DNA of 33,200 bases from Oscillospiraceae bacterium (GTDB lineage: Bacteria; Bacillota; Clostridia; Oscillospirales; CAG-272). The position numbers and the translations under genes were made by a program. The stretch covers positions 1 to 33,200 of the forward strand of contig SVQT01000023.1 of the NCBI GenBank assembly GCA_015065215.1, in the 5' to 3' direction. The notes under the pieces were generated by a model, which saw only the letters and a list, made by a program, of their open reading frames with translations, ran no database searches and was not told the DNA's origin. Every line of letters begins with the position of its first letter. Within the stretch, counting starts at the first letter, position 1. Of the stretch, positions 16,242 to 22,003 are shown piece after piece.

Positions 16242-16706
16242 TTATTTTTCGATTTTTTTGCGGCGACCGGCAAAAAGCGCAGAAAGTGCCCAAACGGTAC
16301 AGGAAAACAACAAAATGCCGCAAGCGGCGCCGGCACTGTCCAACAGCACATCTCGAAAAGAGGCAACCCGCCCGGGGAAAAATTTTTGAATGCTCTCATC
16401 GGCACAAGCGACAAGAAAGCAGAGCGGCAAGCTGATGATGCGGTAATGGGTAAATTCAAAAAGCCATAATGTAAGCGAGACCCAGCTCCCTAATATGAAA
16501 TAACCTATAAAATGTCCGATTTTGCGCACCGTTATATGGGCAAATTGAAAGGAGATACCCCAATCAGAAAGTATTTGATTCAAAAAAGCCAACGCTTTGC
16601 CGCTGGTAATGGCAGAGCGTTCGCCGTCTGCCATAGAGAAGTGCCAGATATACAGACAGCCCAGAATCGCTGCCGCCAGCACCACCCACCGCCCGATTTT
16701 TCGCAC
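16242..16706 (-). CDS. VanZ family membrane protein
   Basis: A 154-residue protein with four hydrophobic segments at about residues 7-22, 66-86, 90-105 and 122-145. The family motifs are present: RKIGHFIGYFILG and DESIQKFFPGRVASFRDVLL-DSAGA. VanZ was named for low-level teicoplanin resistance, but most family members, including chromosomal ones like this, have no proven role. The start is a GTG with GGGAGG at 8 bases. The gene precedes the rplU promoter in the same direction with no clear terminator between, so some read-through into rplU is possible. Confidence 0.88.
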   Translation of the reverse strand: MRKIGRWVVLAAAILGCLYIWHFSMADGERSAITSGKALAFLNQILSDWGISFQFAHITVRKIGHFIGYFILGSWVSLTLWLFEFTHYRIISLPLCFLVACADESIQKFFPGRVASFRDVLLDSAGAACGILLFSCTVWALSALFAGRRKKIEK

Positions 16707-16745
16707 TTTCCGCGCCTCCCACTTTCCCTAAATTGCAAAAAGCCC

Positions 16746-16774
16746 TTGCCTTTTCATCTGAAATATGTTATACT
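16746..16774 (+). promoter_or_regulatory. Promoter of the ancestral tRNA-Arg
   Basis: TTGCCT (16746-16751), 17 bp, TATACT (16769-16774), about 40 bases before the 5' tRNA half at 16815. No promoter is evident directly before the intact tRNA at 16994, so that tRNA probably depends on read-through from here. Confidence 0.6.
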
Positions 16775-16812
16775 GTTTAGCGATCATCTATGCCTTCTTC
16801 CATAATTTATAT

Positions 16813-16853
16813 ACGCCTGCATAGTTAAATGGATATAACAAGCCCCTCCTAAG
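16813..16853 (+). pseudogene. 5' half of a split tRNA-Arg(CCU)
   Basis: This stretch repeats the 5' part of the intact tRNA at 16994 almost exactly: the acceptor strand GCCTGCA, the D arm GTTAAATGGATATAAC, and the anticodon loop CTCCTAA ending at 16852. After 16853 the tRNA sequence stops and is replaced by unrelated DNA. Its anticodon-stem strand AGCCC pairs with GGGTT of the 3' half at 20494-20537 (one G-U) but mismatches GGGAT of the intact copy. Confidence 0.8.
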
Positions 16854-16993
16854 TAGCAGGTCTATCCCATAAGATAGATTGAAACCCTATGAAGATAGAC
16901 TAAAACACTACAAGGATTTTGTGTCCTAAACTCGCCAAACGCAGTTTTGTACACCCTTTGTACGCCCAAGCGAAAATCACAATTAAATAGCAC
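16854..16993. other. Non-coding spacer between the 5' tRNA half and the intact tRNA
   Basis: This 140-bp stretch has no credible gene. It holds two similar 14-mers, aagatagattgaaa at 16871 and aagatagactaaaa at 16892, spaced 21 bp, and a repeated TTGTAC near 16955-16973. CTTGTACACCC recurs near the right end of the element (about 20347). Such repeats may be recombinase arm sites, which is only an inference. Confidence 0.4.
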
Positions 16994-17068
16994 GCCTGCA
17001 TAGTTAAATGGATATAATAATCCCCTCCTAAGGGATAGTTATGGGTTCGATTCCCGTTGCGGGTGCCA
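16994..17068 (+). tRNA. tRNA-Arg(CCU)
   Basis: A complete 75-nt tRNA with encoded CCA. The acceptor is GCCTGCA/TGCGGGT (two G-U pairs, one at 1-72). The D stem is GTTA/TAAT, and the anticodon arm is ATCCC-CTCCTAA-GGGAT with anticodon CCT at 17027-17029. The variable loop is AGTT and the T arm ATGGG-TTCGATT-CCCGT. It reads AGG codons. It lies inside the split ancestral tRNA and is presumably the functional copy. The G-U closing pair and the lack of a near promoter are unusual. Confidence 0.9.
17025..17068 (+). repeat. attL-type direct repeat (3' part of tRNA-Arg)
   Basis: From the anticodon loop to the CCA end this 44-bp segment matches 20494-20537 at 42 positions. The differences are at 17035 (A versus T) and 17057 (T versus C). 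A core running from a tRNA anticodon loop to the 3' end is the usual attachment site of tRNA-targeting integrases. Confidence 0.75.
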
Positions 17069-17076
17069 CTCTCTTG

Positions 17077-17106
17077 AAAGGTAGTCAAAAAAATGACTAC
17101 CTTTTT
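17077..17106 (+). terminator. Terminator after tRNA-Arg
   Basis: Stem AAAGGTAGTC/GACTACCTTT with an A-rich 8-base loop, ending in five T residues. It begins 8 bases after the tRNA. Confidence 0.85.
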
Positions 17107-17125
17107 GTTACGATACTTTTTAATA

Positions 17126-17154
17126 TTGAAAAAAGTGGTTATTTATGATAGAAT
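17126..17154 (+). promoter_or_regulatory. Promoter of the DUF2971 gene
   Basis: TTGAAA (17126-17131), 17 bp, TAGAAT (17149-17154). Confidence 0.65.
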
Positions 17155-17187
17155 ATATACATATCAACGATCAAGAGGATTTAAACA

Positions 17188-18210
17188 ATGAATAACGATG
17201 AAAGAAAGATTTTCTGGGACAATTTGTGTTCTTTAGATGCCGACAGTAGCTCTAAGGACATTTCAAGATTTTTTGATTCGATTAAATATCCAAGATTTAT
17301 TTGTAGATATAGACCAATAACTATGCGTTCTATAGAAGCATTACAGACCAACAAAATGTTTTTCTCTTCCGCATACTATTATGATGATCCGTTTGACACA
17401 TATCTGCATATTGATTGGAAACGCATTGAAAGCATTATAAATTCTATAGACTTGCAATCCCCAAAAGCGTTCGAATATTTTCAGAAGGCTTGCGAACAGT
17501 TTAATATTAGACCAAGCGAAGAATTTAAATGTTTGTTTGAGTCGTTAACACACGGGGATTTATTGAAGGTTGCAATTTCAACTTTGAATGAAAAAATTAG
17601 ACCACAAATGCAAAAATACTCTTATTCCATTTGTTTTTCAGAAGATCCTCTAAACGAAACTCTTTGGTTAAAATATGCGAGTAATCACACAGGCTTTTGC
17701 CTTGTGTATGATTTGGCAGATGAGCCGAAATACAGATGCGGAAAAGAAGAAAAATGCAAAATTTGTGCTAATAATCAGAGGGCGTCAATTTACCCTGTTT
17801 ACTACTCAAGTGAAAAATACGATGCTACAAATTATGCTTTTAGCCAAAGTGTTTTTTCATTTATAGCAAACGATTTGAACAATGAAGAACTTGCCAAACG
17901 ATACATATCAGATATTCCTATGTCATGGGAAGCCGAAAAAGTGGCTTTAATCAAACACAAATGTCATGAATATGACTCTGAATGGAGAATTATCTCGCAT
18001 AACCGTTTCGCAGAAAACACCTTTATTAAGTGGATACCCTCTAAAATTATTATAGGGTTAAAAACCGAACAAACAGAGGAAACGTTAATTGTTCGTGCTG
18101 CTATGACTGCAGGAATTGAACATATTTACAAAGCATATATTTCGCCTACAGATGATTTTGATGCATACGAGCTTAACAAAGAGCAGATTTCGCAAATAAT
18201 TAGCAGGTGA
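17188..18210 (+). CDS. DUF2971 domain protein (island gene 1)
   Basis: A 340-residue protein. DUF2971 features appear in order: FICRYRPITMRSIEALQTNK near 37-56, FFSSAYYYDDPFD at 58-70, CFSEDPLNETLWLKYASNHT from 149, GFCLVYDL, and MSWEAEKVALIKHKCHEYDS with EWRII near 250-275. The domain function has not been established. It contains CGKEEKCKICANNQ, a Cys set that may bind metal. DUF2971 genes often occur as accessory genes in variable islands, and some lie near defence genes. The ATG follows AGAGGA at 8 bases. It is AT-rich compared with all chromosomal neighbours, in keeping with transfer. The next gene encodes a GmrSD-like protein with its own promoter; joint function is an inference. Confidence 0.85.
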   Translation: MNNDERKIFWDNLCSLDADSSSKDISRFFDSIKYPRFICRYRPITMRSIEALQTNKMFFSSAYYYDDPFDTYLHIDWKRIESIINSIDLQSPKAFEYFQKACEQFNIRPSEEFKCLFESLTHGDLLKVAISTLNEKIRPQMQKYSYSICFSEDPLNETLWLKYASNHTGFCLVYDLADEPKYRCGKEEKCKICANNQRASIYPVYYSSEKYDATNYAFSQSVFSFIANDLNNEELAKRYISDIPMSWEAEKVALIKHKCHEYDSEWRIISHNRFAENTFIKWIPSKIIIGLKTEQTEETLIVRAAMTAGIEHIYKAYISPTDDFDAYELNKEQISQIISR

Positions 18211-18244
18211 TTAAATCATCTTTTGGTCAACTTGACTGCTTTCT

Positions 18245-18268
18245 CGCAAGGTGGGTATCCCACTTGCG
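18245..18268 (+). other. Bulged hairpin after the DUF2971 gene
   Basis: CGCAAGGTGGG (18245-18255) pairs with CCCACTTGCG (18259-18268) with one bulged G and a 3-base loop. It is not followed by a T run. It may protect the 3' end or form part of a compound structure with the next hairpin. Confidence 0.4.
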
Positions 18269-18276
18269 AAACTCTC

Positions 18277-18322
18277 GGAGAGGGGTTAAATTGTCAAAGT
18301 GATGGCAATTTGACCCCTCTCC
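18277..18322. other. Strong 17-bp stem-loop between the two island genes
   Basis: GGAGAGGGGTTAAATTG (18277-18293) pairs with CAATTTGACCCCTCTCC (18306-18322), 17 pairs including one G-U, around a 12-base loop. No T run follows on the plus strand. It could be a weak terminator, a processed RNA or a protein-binding site. Confidence 0.5.
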
Positions 18323-18387
18323 TTATCCTGTTCCCAAAATTGCATTACGTAAATGAAGATGGATTGGTTATATATTTATCAAAGTGC

Positions 18388-18416
18388 TTGCAATAAATGT
18401 ATATTTATAGTATAAT
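18388..18416 (+). promoter_or_regulatory. Promoter of the DUF262 gene
   Basis: TTGCAA (18388-18393), 17 bp, perfect TATAAT (18411-18416). Confidence 0.75.
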
Positions 18417-18449
18417 AAGTTAGATAATGTCACTTATAAGGAGGCATAT

Positions 18450-20282
18450 ATGTCCTATTATACAATTGAAACGTGGACGATTAGAGATGTGGCTAAAGCT
18501 TTTAATTTTAGAGACACATCAACGTCATTTACTGATCGAAAAGTTGTTATTCCTATTTTTCAACGTGGACTTCGTTGGGAACCCAAAAAGCGCAGTCAGT
18601 TTATAGATTCTCTTGACAGAGGGTATCCGTTTGGCTCATTACTTTTTGCAAAACAAGAAGGAATCAATAAGTATTCGGTTGTCGATGGTTTACAACGTGG
18701 GTCCACTGCTTGTGATTATGTATTTAATCCTCTCGCCAAAAATAATATTAATAGTGTAGATGAGGAAGTTTTAGATGCTATAAGAATAGCTTTGTTTCCC
18801 GATAACGAATCTAAATCTATAAACAAGAAAATTGAGGAACAAATACTTTCATATTTCTATGAAAAGAAGCGCTTTGATTGCGTGGATTTATCTGATTTAG
18901 CCGACATAATATACGATAGTTTTCCAAACACCGAAGACTATAGAATATGTAGAACAAAAATCAAAAATGCGATCTCTCCTTTTTATGCCAAACGAAAAGA
19001 AAAATACGATAATATTTGCGCCTCTAGCGTTCCTATTGTTGTATATTCGGGGCCACAAGAATTGTTGAATGAAATATTCAATAGGATTAACAAAAATGGT
19101 ACTCCTCTAAATGATTTTGAAATTTATTCCGCAACTTGGAGTCACAAACCAATTCTTGTCAATAACACAGAAGTTATAGAAAAAGTGATTAAAAAGTATT
19201 GGGCATTATCCGATCTAGGTTATGAAATAGACGGATTCGATGCAACATTAATGCGTACAAAAAAAGAATTAACAGCTTTTGAATTCTTATTTGGGTTAGG
19301 AAAGTATTGGTATGATAAGTTTGACTGTTTAAAAGTAGAATCCAAAAACAAAGATGACGATGTGAATGAAATCAGTTTTGAAATCGTTGATGCTTGTATA
19401 AATCAAACCAAATCCATTTCAAATTTGGATAAAGTTCTTCAACGTTTGAACATTAATAAGTTACAGCGTCGAATAGAGGAGTCTATAACTTATGTGTCCA
19501 ATGCTATCGCAGTTGTTAGTAGTTTTAAGGGTAATAAACGCAAGTTTAATGTTCTACACTCAAAGTATCAGATTATTTCTTTAATATCCTTTACATTTCG
19601 AGAAATGTATGACATAAACAACCTTGAAACTAAAAAAGATGATTGGAATAGAAAATCTCAGATTATAGCGAAGAAATTGCTATCGCATTACGTTGCAGAC
19701 ATAATATCTGGAGAATGGCATGATGGCGGTGCTGCAAAAGTGTACTCATTTACTAAAGAACGAAAATATTTAGAAGATATCTCGTTAGATCGTTGGGGAT
19801 CATTGCTTGACAATCATTATTTTGCTCAATTGCAAAACAAGCAAAACGAAAGGTTTACCAATCCGGTGAATGCGGATTGTGTAATTTTAAACTGTATTTA
19901 TGTAACATTATTTACAGCAAGTGATCAGTTATCTTCTCAAAAATTTGACATTGAACATTTGGCTACTAAAGAACGCATGAAAAATATTTTAAATAATTTC
20001 AATGACTTAAAATTGCCAATCTGTTGTATTGCTAATTTGTGCTATCTTCCTGAAGATATTAATAGGGGCAAGAAAGAAAAGACAATATATGAGGCTACAA
20101 ATCTTTCTTTACCAATTTCTGTTATTGAAGAAAAGTACAGTTTTACAGTAGAAGATGATTTGAAATGGATTACATATCCGTACACATCCGAAGATCAAAC
20201 ACTTTTCGTGAGCAATTATGAAAAATTTATTGCTTCAAGATATTCGAAAATAAAAGCGCGTTTTTTAGAAATGTTTAAATAA
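18450..20282 (+). CDS. DUF262/DUF1524 (GmrSD-like) protein, candidate anti-phage nuclease
   Basis: A 610-residue protein. The N-terminal DUF262 (ParB/Srx-like) domain shows VVIPIFQRGLRWEPKKRSQF at 32-51 and VDGLQR at 78-83, where the family usually has DGQQR; this half corresponds to the NTP-dependent GmrS part. The C-terminal part has an HNH-type DUF1524 pattern: DIEH (His503), ANL (Asn529) and INRGKKEK (Asn538), corresponding to the GmrD nuclease. GmrSD enzymes are type IV restriction systems that cut DNA with modified, often glucosylated, cytosines. A fused single chain is common. The Q to L change in the DGQQR motif is unusual and may alter NTP use. It has its own promoter and an AAGGAGG ribosome site. 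The AT-rich composition and place in a tRNA-bounded island support a mobile defence role. Confidence 0.85.
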   Translation: MSYYTIETWTIRDVAKAFNFRDTSTSFTDRKVVIPIFQRGLRWEPKKRSQFIDSLDRGYPFGSLLFAKQEGINKYSVVDGLQRGSTACDYVFNPLAKNNINSVDEEVLDAIRIALFPDNESKSINKKIEEQILSYFYEKKRFDCVDLSDLADIIYDSFPNTEDYRICRTKIKNAISPFYAKRKEKYDNICASSVPIVVYSGPQELLNEIFNRINKNGTPLNDFEIYSATWSHKPILVNNTEVIEKVIKKYWALSDLGYEIDGFDATLMRTKKELTAFEFLFGLGKYWYDKFDCLKVESKNKDDDVNEISFEIVDACINQTKSISNLDKVLQRLNINKLQRRIEESITYVSNAIAVVSSFKGNKRKFNVLHSKYQIISLISFTFREMYDINNLETKKDDWNRKSQIIAKKLLSHYVADIISGEWHDGGAAKVYSFTKERKYLEDISLDRWGSLLDNHYFAQLQNKQNERFTNPVNADCVILNCIYVTLFTASDQLSSQKFDIEHLATKERMKNILNNFNDLKLPICCIANLCYLPEDINRGKKEKTIYEATNLSLPISVIEEKYSFTVEDDLKWITYPYTSEDQTLFVSNYEKFIASRYSKIKARFLEMFK

Positions 20283-20493
20283 TAAAAATATTTTGAAATC
20301 AAAATAAATAATTACCAATTTTCTATCTAGATATTGCTGTCCACCCCTTGTACACCCGTACACTACAAAGCACCGCAAAAACCACCTATAAACCCACGAC
20401 CCACCAAGCGTAAAATCTGTCTTTTGAGTGGATTTTACACTCATTTCGCAAGAAAAACACCCACACGCAGATAGGCACGAACACCTATGAAAA
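20283..20493. other. Non-coding right end of the island
   Basis: About 210 bp after the DUF262 gene hold no gene. Features seen: an inverted repeat GTAAAATC/GATTTTAC (20410-20417, 20431-20438), and TTGTACACCC resembling the left-end spacer. The base composition changes from AT-rich to more balanced toward the tRNA fragment. Confidence 0.5.
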
Positions 20494-20537
20494 CTCCTAA
20501 GGGTTAGTTATGGGTTCGATTCCCGCTGCGGGTGCCA
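20494..20537 (+). pseudogene. 3' half of the split tRNA-Arg (attR)
   Basis: It begins in the anticodon loop (CTCCTAA), then GGGTT, AGTT, ATGGG-TTCGATT-CCCGC and TGCGGGT-G-CCA. It has no 5' half next to it. GGGTT pairs with AGCCC of the 5' half at 16813-16853, so the two halves are remains of one tRNA. A weak hairpin followed by a T run (about 20542-20569) may be the ancestral terminator. Confidence 0.85.
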
Positions 20538-20586
20538 TTTTTGAGGCGATCGAAAAGACCTCTTTTTCTCTGCCGTGTCATTCTGA

Positions 20587-21402
20587 GCGAAGGAAAGAGG
20601 GGCGTTCTTTTCCTGCAATGCTCTGACTACAGTAAATCTCTCTAACACACTGACCTCTATCGGTTCGTATGCGTTTTTCCTATCCGGCGCGCTTGCCAAT
20701 CTTTCTCTGCCCGCCACGCTGACCAGGCTGGGTGATGGAGCCTTTCAATACTGTCAATCGCTGAAATCCGTCACCGTTCCGGCAGGACTTACCGAATGGG
20801 GGCAGTTCGCATTTACCTCATCCGGTTTAGAGAGCGTGGTTTTGGAGGAGGGACTGACCGAGATCGGAGAATTTGCTTTTTCCAACACCAAATTGCAATC
20901 TGTCGTGCTGCCGAGTAGCATTCGCACCATCGAAGCAAGCGCTTTCGGCAGTTGCAGCAAATTGGAAACGATCACGCTAAACGAGGGCTTGCAAATAATC
21001 AAAAATGAGGCGTTTTCCTGGTCCGAATTAACGTCCATCACACTCCCTTCTACCATAACAAGCGTGGGGGAACGCGCCTTTGAAAAATGTAGTTGTTTGG
21101 CAGCGGTTTCACTGAACGAGGGACTGCAAAGCATTGGCGACTTCGCCTTTGATTCCGCCAAATCACTGACCGAGATCGCGATCCCCTCCACCGTTACGGA
21201 TATGGATGAATCGGTATTCAACGGCTGCACAGAATTGACTGCCGTAAAATTTGAGAGCAACGCACCCGAAGCATACGAAAACGAAAAAGCCGGCGTTGTT
21301 CACGGCTCTTCTTACGGTGTTTCCTACACCGTCTATTACCACGAGGGCGCAACCGGATTTACGCCCGATGATTGGTGCGGTTACGACACGGCGATTTGGT
21401 GA
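20587..21402 (+). pseudogene. 5'-truncated BspA-like leucine-rich repeat protein
   Basis: The open frame begins right after a TGA at 20584 and encodes leucine-rich repeats of the LRR_5/BspA type from its first residues (GAFFSCNALTTVNLSNTLTS, then IGSYAF). About eight repeats of 22-23 residues follow. The C-terminal part, YTVYYHEGATGFTPDDWCGY, is a usual ending of such proteins. There is no signal peptide, no ribosome site and no early start codon; the first usable start is a GTG at 20836 in mid-repeat. The N-terminus has therefore been lost, leaving a 3' remnant of a surface protein. It starts 50 bp after the attR tRNA fragment, next to TGTCATTCTGAGCGAAG, which resembles a widespread intergenic repeat. 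Expression from the GTG cannot be excluded. Confidence 0.75.
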
Positions 21403-21439
21403 TCAATAGATAATACAATTTGATGGAAGGAGGAGGCTG

Positions 21440-21952
21440 ATGAGAAAGAAACTGTTTTGGATCATCTACTACGGTATTACAATTAGTGGCATTATCGTGG
21501 CTACCATCCGGCTTCGCGAGCACGTCAATTTTAATTGGTTTTCGGCTTTTCCAATCGTCAGTGCGCTCCTTTTGATCGCCCAGTTTTTCTTCTTACCCAG
21601 CAGATTAAGAATAAGACTATGGGTGGAGTCTTTCGAGCGCGGGCAATACACACATGGGTATAATACAGTATTGTCCCCTGAAAACGAAGAAGAGCTTTTT
21701 CAGGGAGAACTTCCCTTTGCACGTATGGCAGCCAAAATCGCTCTTTTTTGTATCCCTTTTGTCATTATGTTCGTTTGTTTCTTTTCAAAATCTGCAAAAA
21801 TTGTTGTAAGCTTTATGGCACTGCTCCCTTACATTATAATGTATACCAATTTGATTATTTCCTGCGTCAAAGAAGCCAAAGAAAACGACAAAAAACGGGC
21901 GAGAGAATTAGAGGAACAAAAGAACAAAGAAAAAAACGGTTACATAAAGTAA
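21440..21952 (+). CDS. Membrane protein of unknown function
   Basis: A 170-residue protein with four predicted transmembrane segments: about 5-22, 36-54, 97-115 and 118-140. The C-terminal tail is highly charged and coiled-coil-like (EAKENDKKRARELEEQKNKE). The ATG follows GGAAGGAGGAGG, a very strong ribosome site. It lies 37 bp after the LRR remnant in the same direction and may once have been its operon partner. No family is recognised. Confidence 0.8.
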   Translation: MRKKLFWIIYYGITISGIIVATIRLREHVNFNWFSAFPIVSALLLIAQFFFLPSRLRIRLWVESFERGQYTHGYNTVLSPENEEELFQGELPFARMAAKIALFCIPFVIMFVCFFSKSAKIVVSFMALLPYIIMYTNLIISCVKEAKENDKKRARELEEQKNKEKNGYIK

Positions 21953-21953
21953 T

Positions 21954-21994
21954 GTCAAGAAAAAGGGGCTGAAATTCAGCCCCTTTTTCTTGAC
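21954..21994. terminator. Bidirectional terminator between convergent genes
   Basis: A perfect 20-bp inverted repeat (GTCAAGAAAAAGGGGCTGAA) around one base, with A and T runs usable in both directions. It serves the membrane protein gene and the GH3 gene. Confidence 0.9.
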
Positions 21995-22003
21995 TTATTT
22001 TAA

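Larger units (their letters stand above)
16846..20501. mobile_element. Integrated element splitting tRNA-Arg (non-autonomous island)
   Basis: The 8-bp core CTCCTAAG occurs at 16846-16853, 17025-17032 and 20494-20501, each time at the anticodon loop of a tRNA-Arg sequence. The DNA between the outer copies is 3648 bp. It holds an intact tRNA-Arg(CCU), a DUF2971 gene and a DUF262/DUF1524 gene, all much more AT-rich than the flanks. No integrase, transposase or phage gene is present, so the element is non-autonomous or has lost its recombinase. The middle core suggests either tandem integration (179 bp plus 3469 bp) or an element that brought its own replacement tRNA. The 44-bp direct repeat 17025-17068 / 20494-20537 (42 of 44 identical) is the likely attL/attR pair. 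Confidence 0.75.

Noticed and set aside
16242-16706. VanZ-like gene as a glycopeptide-resistance determinant
   Set aside because: No vanA, vanH, vanX or regulatory genes are nearby, and chromosomal VanZ-family genes usually have no proven link to resistance.
16900-17088. A 62-codon minus-strand frame over the tRNA-Arg
   Set aside because: It is the antisense of a tRNA gene and its spacer; such translations containing GNRTHN are known spurious calls.
17069-20493. Search for an integrase or transposase in the island
   Set aside because: No frame on either strand shows tyrosine or serine recombinase motifs. The element is therefore described as non-autonomous.
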